NCBI RefSeq assembly: GCF_017569225.1
Contig: NZ_CP071868.1
Location: 1 to 64,000 of the forward strand
Reading direction: 5' to 3'
Origin: Pengzhenrongella sicca
Lineage (GTDB): Bacteria; Actinomycetota; Actinomycetes; Actinomycetales; Cellulomonadaceae
DNA: 64,000 bases
The notes below the pieces were generated by a model that was not told where the DNA came from, made no database searches, and saw only the letters and a program-made list of their open reading frames with translations. Below, in pieces: positions 12,267 through 19,985 of this stretch (the stretch's first letter is position 1; every line of letters begins with the position of its first letter). The translations under genes were made by a program, and so were the position numbers.

Positions 12267-12270
12267 TTCG

Positions 12271-12289
12271 CCGGGCGCTCGCCGCCCGG
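12271..12289 (+). terminator. Hairpin between the micro-gene and tRNA-Ala
   Basis: Perfect seven-base arms CCGGGCG (12271-12277) and CGCCCGG (12283-12289) enclose a five-base loop, with no T tract. It ends five bases before tRNA-Ala and may be a processing or pausing structure rather than a full terminator. Confidence 0.4.
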
Positions 12290-12293
12290 TAGC

Positions 12294-12366
12294 GGGGCCA
12301 TGGCGCAAGTGGTAGCGCACCTGCTTTGCAAGCAGGGGGTTAGGGGTTCGAGTCCCCTTGGCTCCA
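12294..12366 (+). tRNA. alaT: tRNA-Ala(TGC)
   Basis: A 73-nt cloverleaf. The acceptor arm GGGGCCA pairs with TGGCTCC (one G-T pair) and leaves discriminator A. The anticodon stem CCTGC/GCAGG holds the loop TTTGCAA with anticodon TGC; the T arm contains GGTTCGAGTCC. CCA is not encoded. Confidence 0.97.
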
Positions 12367-12520
12367 CCCTCTCCTCTGTTCTCCTCCTGGCCCGCAGCGG
12401 CCAGCTGAGGGAGTCGTCGTACCAGGGGGCTCGATCCGCGCCGAGATCCTCCCGTTCGTCGGTCGGCGAGAGCGCGCCAAGGTCCGCGCCAAAGCCGGGT
12501 CCCGAAGACCGCGTCCGGAT

Positions 12521-12534
12521 TGGACAAGTGTCCA
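12521..12534. promoter_or_regulatory. Inverted-repeat site upstream of the DUF3494 gene
   Basis: TGGACA-AG-TGTCCA is a perfect two-arm site of operator-like size. It sits in the 296-base gap between tRNA-Ala and the DUF3494 gene, just before a terminator-like hairpin. Which protein would bind it is unknown. Confidence 0.35.
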
Positions 12535-12539
12535 TGCTG

Positions 12540-12567
12540 GTACCCGCACCTCTGCGGTACATTTTTT
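12540..12567 (+). terminator. Rho-independent terminator with T tract
   Basis: The stem GTACC(C)GCA / TGCGGTAC (12540-12548 and 12553-12560, one bulged C, four-base loop) is followed by A and six T residues. This is the clearest classical terminator in the window and probably ends tRNA-Ala transcription. The rest of the 12367-12662 gap shows nothing else I can assign except the inverted repeat at 12521. Confidence 0.65.
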
Positions 12568-12662
12568 CGTAGGCAAGGCGACCTGAGCGTCCCCGAGTCC
12601 CGGCCAGCGTGGGCCGGCGGGCGGCGGCGCAGAGCGGTGACTATCGAGGGACGGAGCCTCCC

Positions 12663-13676
12663 GTGTCGAGAAGCACACAGATCACGAAGCCGCGGCCGAC
12701 CACCCTGGGGGTCGGCGTCGTGGTCCTCGGAGCCGCAAGCCTCGTCGGGCTCGTCGTCACGAGCGCCCAGGCAGCGACCGCGCCGGGTCTAGGCACCGCC
12801 GACGCGTTCGTGGTGTTGGCCGGCGCGGGAGTCACCAACACCGGGCCGACGACCCTCAACGGTGACCTCGGCACCTTCCCCACGACCTCGGTGTCGGGGG
12901 CGGGCTCGATCACCCTGAACGGGACGAACCACGGCGGCGACTCGGTGACGCAGGGCGCGAAGGATGACCTCGTCACCGCGTACAACGCGGCGGCGGCCGC
13001 CTCCTTGCCGACGTTTCCGATCGTGACCGACCTCGAGGGACTCACGCTCGTTCCGGGCGTCCACAACTCGGCGTCGTCCATCTCCCTGACCGGGGAGCTC
13101 ACCCTCGACGGCCAGGGCGACGCGGGGGCGGTGTTCATCTTCCAGGCGGGGAGCACCCTCACGACGGCCTCCGCCAGCTCGATCACCCTCATCAACGGCG
13201 CGCAGGCCTGCAACGTGTTCTGGCAGGTCGGCAGCTCCGCGACGCTCGGCACCGCCTCGACGTTCCGGGGCACGATCCTCGCGCTCACGGACATCACCGT
13301 CACCACGAGCGCGACCATCGAGGGTCGGGTGCTCGCGCGTAACGGCGCCGTGACGCTCGACACGAACACGATCAGCCGGCCGGTCTGCGCCGCGCCGCCG
13401 CCACCGCCGCCGCCAGCGGACGACGCCGCGGCCGCGGCTGCCGCCGCGGCGGCAGCTGCAGCAGCGGCCGCCGACGCCGAGACGGCTGCCGCCGCGGCCA
13501 ACGCACGTCGTGCGGGCCAGGTCACGCGGGTCCCGTCGGGCGGCGTCAGCACCGGTGACGGCAGCATGAGCGCCTCGGCGGGCGCCGGGACGGCGGATCT
13601 CGTCGGCGTCGGCGCGCTGGTCCTCGCGGGGATCGGCGCCTCCTCGGTCGTCTGGCGACGTAACCGACGCGCCTGA
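12663..13676 (+). CDS. DUF3494 (ice-binding-like) cell-surface protein
   Basis: A 337-aa secreted protein. GTG 12663 has GGAG six bases upstream. A signal peptide (about 1-38, ending AQAATAPG) precedes a DUF3494 beta-helix domain (about 40-240; LGTADAFVVLAGAGVTNTG, LTLDGQGDAGAVFIFQAGST, FWQVGSSATLGT). A Pro stretch and a long poly-Ala segment follow, then PSGGVSTGDGS, a hydrophobic helix and the basic end RRNRRA. This tail looks like a sortase signal without LPXTG, and a class F sortase gene follows after 14 bases. DUF3494 includes ice-binding proteins, but many actinobacterial members probably serve adhesion or other surface roles; ice binding is not shown. Confidence 0.85.
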   Translation: MSRSTQITKPRPTTLGVGVVVLGAASLVGLVVTSAQAATAPGLGTADAFVVLAGAGVTNTGPTTLNGDLGTFPTTSVSGAGSITLNGTNHGGDSVTQGAKDDLVTAYNAAAAASLPTFPIVTDLEGLTLVPGVHNSASSISLTGELTLDGQGDAGAVFIFQAGSTLTTASASSITLINGAQACNVFWQVGSSATLGTASTFRGTILALTDITVTTSATIEGRVLARNGAVTLDTNTISRPVCAAPPPPPPPADDAAAAAAAAAAAAAAAADAETAAAAANARRAGQVTRVPSGGVSTGDGSMSASAGAGTADLVGVGALVLAGIGASSVVWRRNRRA

Positions 13677-13690
13677 GGGTTCGCACGCCG

Positions 13691-14395
13691 GTGCCTGGCC
13701 CGCGCTCGAGCCGCCGCCCGGGTCGCGCGCCGGCCTGGTGCGCGGCCGCGTCGGTCGCGCTCGTCCTCGGCGCGGCCGTCCCCGGTTGCGCCGCGGAGCC
13801 GTCCGCGCCGCCCGCGGACGCCGCCTCGCCCGCCGAGGCGTCGTCGGCACCGCCCGCTCCCGCCACCTCCCTGTCGCCGAGCGTGTCGCCGACCCCGTCG
13901 TGGATCACGGGCGAGCCACCGCTCGGCCCGTCGACGCCGGTGGAGCTCCAGATCCCGTCGATCGGCGTCACCACCACCCTGATGGAGCTCGGGCTGCGTG
14001 CCGACGGGTCCATGGAGGTCCCGCCCGGGGGCTTTCCCGCCGGCTGGTACTCCGGGGCGCCGACGCCGGGCGAGGTCGGTCCCGCGATCCTCGCCGGCCA
14101 CGTCGACTGGTCGGACGGCCCCGGGGTGTTCTACCGGCTCGGCGAGGTCCAGCCGGGCGACGAGGTCACGGTGATCCGCGAGGACGGCAGCGCCGCGGTC
14201 TTCCGCGTGAGTCGGGCGGGGCGATATCCGAAGGACGCCTTCCCGACAGCCGAGGTGTACGGAGACCTCGACCACGCGGCGCTGCGGCTGATCACCTGCG
14301 GCGGGACCTTCGACCGAGCGGCAGGGCACTATCGCGACAACGTCGTGGTGTTCGCCGAGCTCGCGGCGACCCGGGCTGCCGCGGCTCAGCCCTGA
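13691..14395 (+). CDS. srtF: Class F sortase
   Basis: A 234-aa sortase, a membrane-anchored transpeptidase of the cell surface. It starts at GTG 13691. A hydrophobic N-terminus contains VPGC, a possible lipobox, followed by a Pro/Ala/Ser linker (to about 78). The catalytic domain shows the His in ILAGHVDW, the Cys in LITCGG and the Arg in HYRDNVVVFA. The Cys is followed by GG, as in class F, rather than the TCHP of class E. The preceding DUF3494 protein is the likely substrate. Its end overlaps the convergent DUF4349 gene by 10 bases. Confidence 0.9.
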   Translation: MPGPRSSRRPGRAPAWCAAASVALVLGAAVPGCAAEPSAPPADAASPAEASSAPPAPATSLSPSVSPTPSWITGEPPLGPSTPVELQIPSIGVTTTLMELGLRADGSMEVPPGGFPAGWYSGAPTPGEVGPAILAGHVDWSDGPGVFYRLGEVQPGDEVTVIREDGSAAVFRVSRAGRYPKDAFPTAEVYGDLDHAALRLITCGGTFDRAAGHYRDNVVVFAELAATRAAAAQP

Positions 14396-15336
14396 CCAGG
14401 GCGGGGCCCGCCCGGACCGCCGTCGCCGAGGTCGCCGGCGGTCGCTGGCACCGGGACGGGTCCACCCGGGCCGGCGGGGCGACGACGGCGCACGAGCCGC
14501 ACGACGGCGAACGCCGCGCCGCCCAGCACGGCGACGAAGGCCAGCCACGGCAGGAGGACGCCCGTGACGATCAGCACGGCCGCCAGCGTCGCCAGGAGAC
14601 CGTTCCAGCCGCTTTCTAGGCCCGTCCAGAATCCGCGCGGGCTGGTGACGACGACGGTCGGGCTCGCGGTGAGGTCGAGGGTGATCGTGGTGAGCTCGAC
14701 CTGGTCGGCCAGCCCGGCCCGCTGGGCCTGCATCGACTCGAGGTCCGCCTGCCGGCCGGACAGCGCGGACTCGAGCTCGACCAGGTCCGTGCTCGTGTTC
14801 GCCGCGCCCAGCAGCGCCTCGAGGCGCCCGACCGAGACCGTCAGGGCGGAGATCCGCGCGTCGAGGTCCTGCACCTGACCGGTGACGTCGGTGGCCGAGA
14901 GCTCGAGGCGCTCGACCTTGCCGAGCTCCGCGAACGCGTCCAGCGTCTCGGTCAGCCGGGCGGCGGGGATCCGCAGGATGAGGTGGGCGCTCGCGCCCTG
15001 GTCACCGGAGGCGGCCTGCTCGGTGCGCCCCTCGACGCGACCGCCGGCGGCCTCGGTCAGGGCGGTCGCCTGCCGCGCGGCGTCGGTGGGGTCCGGGGCG
15101 ACGATCCCGACCGTCCCGACGGTGACGACCTGACGGTCGGTCGCGTCGGCGGCCAGGGCGGGGTCGGTCACCGCCTGCGCCTCGGCGTCCTGCGCGAGCG
15201 AACCGGACCCCGCGGAGTCGGCCTCGACCCCCTGCGGAGCGGCCGAGTCGCCGCCGTCGGTGCTGGTCGCCGAGCACCCGGCCGCAAGCCCGGCGACCAG
15301 CACAGACAGCACGACCGGGCCGACGAGACGTCTCAT
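14386..15336 (-). CDS. DUF4349 domain lipoprotein
   Basis: A 316-aa predicted lipoprotein. ATG 15336 is chosen because MRRLVGPVVLSVLVAGLAAGC is a clean lipoprotein signal peptide with lipobox LAAGC; a GTG ten codons earlier lacks that logic. A low-complexity linker leads to the DUF4349 domain (about 70-245) with a long heptad-like segment (DVTGQVQDLDARISALTVSV). It ends with a membrane helix near 255-290 and a Gly/Pro tail. The family is found in many bacteria with no assigned reaction. It is convergent with the sortase gene. Confidence 0.8.
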   Translation of the reverse strand: MRRLVGPVVLSVLVAGLAAGCSATSTDGGDSAAPQGVEADSAGSGSLAQDAEAQAVTDPALAADATDRQVVTVGTVGIVAPDPTDAARQATALTEAAGGRVEGRTEQAASGDQGASAHLILRIPAARLTETLDAFAELGKVERLELSATDVTGQVQDLDARISALTVSVGRLEALLGAANTSTDLVELESALSGRQADLESMQAQRAGLADQVELTTITLDLTASPTVVVTSPRGFWTGLESGWNGLLATLAAVLIVTGVLLPWLAFVAVLGGAAFAVVRLVRRRRPAGPGGPVPVPATAGDLGDGGPGGPRPGQG

Positions 15337-15438
15337 GCCGCGACCGTACGGCGCTGGCGCCGCCACGGAGGGCAGTTGGCGAAATCGTGACCCGGTCGTG
15401 ACGAACCGACCCGAGGGGCGATCCGCTGCGGCTGTCAG

Positions 15439-16416
15439 TCAGGCGGTCGGGGCGTCCTTGGCCTCGTCCTCCGCCGCGAGGGCGTCCGCGCCGCTGTTGG
15501 CGTCAGCGTCGGTGACCCCATCGGCCGGGTCGGCCTCGTCGGCGGACGTTGCCGACGAGCGTCGGCGCGAGGTCGCCTTGCGGGTCGCCTCGCGCGCCTC
15601 CGCCATCTTCTCGGTCACGTCGTCGCGCACCTCGGCCACCTTGTCGGCGGCCTTCTTGGAGGCCTCCCGGCTCATGGCGACGGTCGCGCCCGCGGCCTCG
15701 CCGACGGCCTCGGCGGCGTCCCCGACGGCACCCTGCAGGTCGTGACCCGTCTCCGCGCTGCGCGTGGGCGCGCCGGCAGGCTCCCACGGGTCGGCCCACG
15801 GGTCGGTCGTGGGCTGCGTGCGGCGCCAGGCGGCGAACGCCCCGGCGACGGCCGCAAGTCCCGCGAACAGCCAGAACACCTTGGCGCCCGTGTGCTTCTT
15901 CTTCGTGGCGGTGACGCCGGCCGCGGCCGCGGCCACGACGGCCGGTGCCTGCGCCGCGTGATCGGCCGCGCGCTCGACGGCGGCACCCGCGCGCGTGGCG
16001 GCGTCGTTCACGGCCGCCACGAGCCGCGGGAGCAGCTCGTCGACGAGCTTGTCGTGGGCCGAGTCGATCGCGGGGGCGGCCATGCCCGCCGCCTTCTCGA
16101 CCTTCGGCGCGGCCGCCTTCACGCTCTCCTGCCAGGCGTGCTCGATACGCGGGGCGAGCCAGTCGATCGTCGCCTCCAGCTTCGGGGCCGACCACTCCTT
16201 CGCCTGGCCAGCGGCCTCGATGGCCTGCGCGGTCGCCTCGGCGGCGGCCGCGCGGGCCACGGTCGCCGCGTCGCGCGCCTGGTCGGCGAGGTGCCCGGCG
16301 GTCTGGCCGGCGTTCTCGCTCACGTCGGCGATCGAGGCGCCGACCCGGTCTTTGATCCGGGCGGTGTCGATGTTCTCGACGGTCGAGCTGGCGGAACGTC
16401 GGATCCGGTCGAACAT
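15439..16416 (-). CDS. Ala-rich coiled-coil membrane protein, unknown function
   Basis: A 325-aa protein I cannot assign to a family with certainty. ATG 16416 is preferred over GTG 16422 because AGGGGA directly abuts the GTG but lies six bases from the ATG. Residues about 1-165 are amphipathic, Ala-rich helices, resembling apolipoprotein- or YtxH-like repeats. A single membrane helix lies near 180-202 (VFWLFAGLAAVAGAFAAW). The C-terminal half is a second charged helical region ending in an acidic tail. It may be an envelope-associated scaffold, but that is speculation. Confidence 0.65.
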   Translation of the reverse strand: MFDRIRRSASSTVENIDTARIKDRVGASIADVSENAGQTAGHLADQARDAATVARAAAAEATAQAIEAAGQAKEWSAPKLEATIDWLAPRIEHAWQESVKAAAPKVEKAAGMAAPAIDSAHDKLVDELLPRLVAAVNDAATRAGAAVERAADHAAQAPAVVAAAAAGVTATKKKHTGAKVFWLFAGLAAVAGAFAAWRRTQPTTDPWADPWEPAGAPTRSAETGHDLQGAVGDAAEAVGEAAGATVAMSREASKKAADKVAEVRDDVTEKMAEAREATRKATSRRRSSATSADEADPADGVTDADANSGADALAAEDEAKDAPTA

Positions 16417-16521
16417 GTCCACTCCCCTAGTCGACTACACGTGCATGTCAGGCTTCCACTCTGCCACCCGCAGACACGGCGTGCCGAGCCGCCGGGCGAC
16501 GCGCGCGGTTCCCGTGGAACA

Positions 16522-17070
16522 ATGGCGCGCATGTTCGCGACTATGCATACCACTGCCGGTGACATCCGCATCGAGCTCTTTCCCAACCACGCACCGAAGA
16601 CGGTGGCCAACTTCACGGGCCTCGCCACGGGCACCAAGGCCTGGACGGACCCGCGCACGGGCGCGGAGAAGACCGAGCCCCTGTACGCCGGAGTGGTCTT
16701 CCACCGCGTGATCGCCGGCTTCATGATCCAGGGTGGCGACCCCCTCGGCACCGGAACGGGCGGCCCGGGCTACTCGTTCGACGACGAGATCCACCCTGAG
16801 CTCGGCTTCACGGAGCCATACCTGCTCGCGATGGCTAACTCGGGCCAGCGCCGCGACCCCGTCACGGGCAAGGCCGGCGGGACCAACGGCTCGCAGTTCT
16901 TCATCTCCGTCGCCCCGACCACCTGGCTCACCGGCAAGCACACGATCTTCGGCAAGGTCGCTGACGACGCGAGCCGCGCCGTCGTCGACGCCATCGCCAG
17001 CGCGACCACGCGCCCGGGCGACCGCCCGGTCGAGGACATCGTGCTCACCACGGTGACGGTCGAGGACTAG
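16522..17070 (+). CDS. ppiA: Cyclophilin-type peptidyl-prolyl cis-trans isomerase
   Basis: A 182-aa isomerase that speeds proline isomerisation during protein folding. No signal peptide is present, so it is cytoplasmic. Motifs include HTTAGDIRIELFPNHAPKTVANF, FHRVIAGFMIQGGDPLGTGTGG and NGSQFFISV; the catalytic Arg lies in FHRV. ATG 16522 is chosen for family length, and ATG 16531 is possible. Its place near the rhomboid gene and crgA is common in actinobacteria. Confidence 0.95.
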   Translation: MARMFATMHTTAGDIRIELFPNHAPKTVANFTGLATGTKAWTDPRTGAEKTEPLYAGVVFHRVIAGFMIQGGDPLGTGTGGPGYSFDDEIHPELGFTEPYLLAMANSGQRRDPVTGKAGGTNGSQFFISVAPTTWLTGKHTIFGKVADDASRAVVDAIASATTRPGDRPVEDIVLTTVTVED

Positions 17071-17100
17071 CTCCTCGCCGGCGCCGAGCCGCTCGCAGCC

Positions 17101-17961
17101 ATGTCGACGTTCGACGCAGCACCGCCGGAGCCGCCGCCGGTGTGCCCGCGCCACCCGGACCGCGTCTCGTACGTGCGGTGCCAGCGGTGCGGGCGCCCGG
17201 CCTGTCCCGAGTGCCAGCGCCCGGCCGCGGTGGGCGTGCACTGCGTCGACTGCGTCCGGGAGGCCGCCCGCGCGGTGCCCGCCACCCGTACCGCCTTCGG
17301 CGGACGGGCGCGCGGGGGCCGGCCGGTCGCGACGCTGACGATCATCGGGCTCTGCGTCGTCAGCTTCGTGCTCCAGTTGCTCGTGCCGGGCTGGACCTCG
17401 CGCTGGGCCTTCTCCCCGGCCGCGGGAGAGGTCGAGCCGATCAGGTTCATCTCGTCGGCCTTCCTGCACTCCGAGGGCAACATCCTGCACCTCGGGTTCA
17501 ACATGTACGCGCTCTACCTCGTCGGCCCGTACCTCGAGCACACGTTGGGCCGGTGGCGCTTCGTCGCGCTCTACCTGCTCGCCGCAGTGGGCGGCTCGGT
17601 GGGTGTGCTGCTGCTCGCCTCCCCGGTGGTGACCGCGACGAGCTTCGCCTGGGTGTCCGGCGTCGTCGGTGCCTCGGGTGCCGTGTTCGGCATGTTCGGC
17701 GCCATCCTCGTCGTGCTGCGCCGGCTCGGGGGCGACGCTCGGCAGATCGTCGTGCTCATCGGGATCAACGCCGTGCTCGGGTTCGTCGTGCCGGGCATCG
17801 CCTGGCAGGCCCACCTCGGGGGGCTCGTCACCGGCCTCGCGCTGGGTGCGGCGTACGCCTACTCGTCGCGCGAGCGCCGGGACCTGGTGGCCGTCGTGGC
17901 CACGGTCGCGATGGCGGTGCTCCTGGTCGGGCTCGCCCTGGCCAAGTACGCGAGCGCCTGA
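17101..17961 (+). CDS. Rhomboid-family intramembrane serine protease with N-terminal zinc finger
   Basis: A 286-aa membrane protease. Residues about 14-55 hold a B-box-like zinc-binding segment (CPRHPDRVSYVRCQRCGRP, CPECQ, GVHCVDC). The rhomboid domain follows with about six membrane helices, the HxxxN-type segment LHLGFNMYAL, the catalytic serine in GASGAVFG (near 200) and the histidine in AHLGGLVTG (near 240). The catalytic dyad is intact. The substrate is unknown. It starts 30 bases after the cyclophilin stop and may be co-transcribed with it. Confidence 0.93.
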   Translation: MSTFDAAPPEPPPVCPRHPDRVSYVRCQRCGRPACPECQRPAAVGVHCVDCVREAARAVPATRTAFGGRARGGRPVATLTIIGLCVVSFVLQLLVPGWTSRWAFSPAAGEVEPIRFISSAFLHSEGNILHLGFNMYALYLVGPYLEHTLGRWRFVALYLLAAVGGSVGVLLLASPVVTATSFAWVSGVVGASGAVFGMFGAILVVLRRLGGDARQIVVLIGINAVLGFVVPGIAWQAHLGGLVTGLALGAAYAYSSRERRDLVAVVATVAMAVLLVGLALAKYASA

Positions 17962-17989
17962 CTCTCCACCGGCACCCGCTCCGCCGAGT

Positions 17990-18046
17990 TACACCGGTGT
18001 AGTTATCCACAGGTCAGTCCACCGGTGGGGATAACCACACCCGTGT
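17990..18046. promoter_or_regulatory. Palindromes interleaved with inverted DnaA boxes
   Basis: A perfect DnaA box TTATCCACA (18003-18011) faces a near-perfect inverted one, TTATCCCCA on the minus strand (18026-18034). Seven-base arms GTTATCC (18002-18008) and GGATAAC (18029-18035) are exact. Around them are TACACCGGTGTA (17990-18001), CCACCGGTGG (18019-18028) and ACACCCGTGT (18037-18046). The boxes match the consensus better than any in oriC. It lies between rhomboid and crgA, about 16 kb from the origin. Confidence 0.6.
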
Positions 18047-18099
18047 GACTCAGTCTTCGCTGGTCCGACCGGCGCTGAGAGAGCGGTGTTCGGGAGCGG

Positions 18100-18345
18100 T
18101 CAGTGCCAGCGGGTCGTGAGGCTGAAGCCGGCGATGATCAGCACGAACCCGATGGCCAGGTTCCACTGGCCGATCCCGGGGATCGGGTAGGCCGACTGGA
18201 ACATGTAGGTGGCAACGATCCACAGCAGGCCGAGCACCATGAGTGTGACCATGACCGGCACGAGCCAGCCCGGGTTGGTCACCGGCGCCGCCTTGGCGGG
18301 CGGCGGAACGTATGCGGCTTTCTTCCGCGACCTAGACTCAGGCAC
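18100..18345 (-). CDS. crgA: Cell division protein CrgA
   Basis: An 81-aa membrane protein of the divisome, found only in actinobacteria, which interacts with FtsZ, penicillin-binding proteins and other division factors. GTG 18345 is preceded by AAGGAG nine bases upstream; the open frame to the left is not CrgA-like. After a basic, Pro-rich N-terminus (SRSRKKAAYVPPP) come two membrane helices (about 30-50 and 60-78) with the typical NPGWLVPVMVTLMVLGLLWI and WNLAIGFVLIIAGF. It is divergent from the DUF881 gene. Confidence 0.95.
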   Translation of the reverse strand: MPESRSRKKAAYVPPPAKAAPVTNPGWLVPVMVTLMVLGLLWIVATYMFQSAYPIPGIGQWNLAIGFVLIIAGFSLTTRWH

Positions 18346-18447
18346 TGTGTGAGGCTCCTTGCTGTGCGGCAGGCGGGGTAGCGACGGGATTCGGCGCCGC
18401 CCTCGTGTCAACTAGCGTAGTGCCGAGATCCAGGGACAGGAGCGCCC

Positions 18448-19221
18448 GTGAGCCATCACCCGGGGCACCGGCCCGCCCGCCGGTTGCGGGGGACCGCCTC
18501 CGTCGGCCTCGTGCTCGCCCTCGCCGGGCTGCTCTTCACCGCGAACGCCAAGCTCGCGGCGGGCCAGGAGACGCGCCACCCCGCGGACCTCGGGGAGCTG
18601 GCGGCAGTCGAGTCGGACCGGGTGGAGACCCTCGCGGGCGAGGTCGACGCGCTGCGTGCCGAGGTCGAGGAGCTCACGAGCGAGCAGTCCGTGGCGCTCG
18701 ACACGGGGGAGCCGGAGCTGGTCGGGCGCATCGCGCTCGCCGCCGGCCGGACGCCCGTGACCGGGCCCGGCCTCACCGTGCGCCTGACGGACGCCCCGGC
18801 GGACGGCTCCCAGCCCGAGTGGGCCGGCCCGGATGACCTGGTCGTCCACCAGCAGGACATGCAGGCCGTGATCAATGCGTTGTGGGCCGGTGGCGCCGAG
18901 GCGATGGCGCTGCAGGACCAGCGGGTCACGGCGACGACGGCCTTCCGGTGCGTCGGCAACGTCCTGTCCCTCGGTGGCCGGCTCTACTCGCCGCCGTACG
19001 AGGTGCGCGCGATCGGTGACCCCAAGCAGTTGCGCGCCGCGCTGCTCGCGGACCCCGAGATCCAGCGGTACCTGGAGTACGTCGACGCCGTCGGGCTCGG
19101 CTGGTCGGTCGACGCGTCCGACGACCTCACCCTGCCGGGCACCGAGGGCGGCTCGACGCTCGAGTTCGCGACGGTGCCCGCCGGGACGGTCGTGTTCCCC
19201 GGCGCGCGGGCGCTGTCATGA
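18448..19221 (+). CDS. DUF881 family protein
   Basis: A 257-aa protein with an N-terminal membrane anchor (about 18-36), a short coiled coil (SDRVETLAGEVDALRAEVEEL) and the DUF881 domain (about 95-240; GPGLTVRLTDAP, LVVHQQDMQAVINALWAGGAEAMALQDQRV). GTG 18448 follows CAGGAG. DUF881 genes sit near division or septum-related genes in many Gram-positive bacteria, but no activity is established. The stop overlaps the class E sortase start (ATGA). Confidence 0.88.
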   Translation: MSHHPGHRPARRLRGTASVGLVLALAGLLFTANAKLAAGQETRHPADLGELAAVESDRVETLAGEVDALRAEVEELTSEQSVALDTGEPELVGRIALAAGRTPVTGPGLTVRLTDAPADGSQPEWAGPDDLVVHQQDMQAVINALWAGGAEAMALQDQRVTATTAFRCVGNVLSLGGRLYSPPYEVRAIGDPKQLRAALLADPEIQRYLEYVDAVGLGWSVDASDDLTLPGTEGGSTLEFATVPAGTVVFPGARALS

Positions 19222-19985
19222 CGGTCGAGGCGGCCCCGCGCGGGGAGCGCCGCCGATCGCCCGGCGGCAGGCGCGGGCGGCGGCTCGGGCTGGACGTGAC
19301 CGGCGTCGTCGGCGAGCTCATGGTCACGGCCGGGGTGTTCCTGCTCGCGTTCGTCGCGTGGCAGCTGTGGTGGACCGACGTCGAGGGCAACCGCGCCCAG
19401 GCGGAAATCGTCGAGAGCCTCGACTGGGCGCCGGTGCCGACGGCCGAGCCGGCGGCGCCGGCGGTCGACCCCCGCCGGGACGCGCCGCCAGTGCTCGCCG
19501 AGCCCGAGCACGCGGTCACCTTCGCGACGCTGCTCGTGCCGCGGTGGGGCGCCGACTACGAGCGGCCCGTGAGCGAGGGCGTCGACCGGGCCGGGGTGCT
19601 GGACCCGCTGGGGATCGGGCACTACCCGGGGACGGCGATGGCCGGGGACGTCGGGAACTTCTCGATCTCCGGGCACCGGACCACCTACGGCAAGCCGTTC
19701 AATCGGATCACGGAGCTCGTCGAGGGCGACGCGGTCGTGGTCCGCACGGCCGACACCTGGTACGTCTACCGCGTCACGACGACCGAGATCGTCAGCCCGA
19801 GCGACGTGCGCGTGATCGGCCCGGTCCCCGCCGATCCCGCCGCCGTCGCGACCGAGCGGCTCATCACGCTCACGACCTGCCACCCGATGTACTCGGCGCA
19901 GCAGCGGTACGTCGTGCACGGCGTGCTGGACTACTGGCTCCCGACCACCGCGGGGTTCCCGGTCGAGATCACCGGAGGCGCATGA
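19218..19985 (+). CDS. srtE: Class E sortase
   Basis: A 255-aa membrane-anchored transpeptidase, the housekeeping sortase class of high-GC actinobacteria. A basic N-terminus and one membrane helix (about 30-52) precede the catalytic domain. The His lies in ISGHRTTYGKPF, the Cys in TLTTCHPMYSAQQRY and the Arg in the same segment. The TCHP context is typical of class E, which prefers LAXTG signals. No gene in the window encodes a clear LAXTG substrate. It is coupled to DUF881 upstream and a small membrane protein downstream. Confidence 0.95.
   Translation: MTVEAAPRGERRRSPGGRRGRRLGLDVTGVVGELMVTAGVFLLAFVAWQLWWTDVEGNRAQAEIVESLDWAPVPTAEPAAPAVDPRRDAPPVLAEPEHAVTFATLLVPRWGADYERPVSEGVDRAGVLDPLGIGHYPGTAMAGDVGNFSISGHRTTYGKPFNRITELVEGDAVVVRTADTWYVYRVTTTEIVSPSDVRVIGPVPADPAAVATERLITLTTCHPMYSAQQRYVVHGVLDYWLPTTAGFPVEITGGA

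Noticed and set aside
12568-12662. Riboswitch upstream of the DUF3494 gene
   Set aside because: The GGAG-rich leader has no core I could match to cyclic di-nucleotide or other riboswitch classes.
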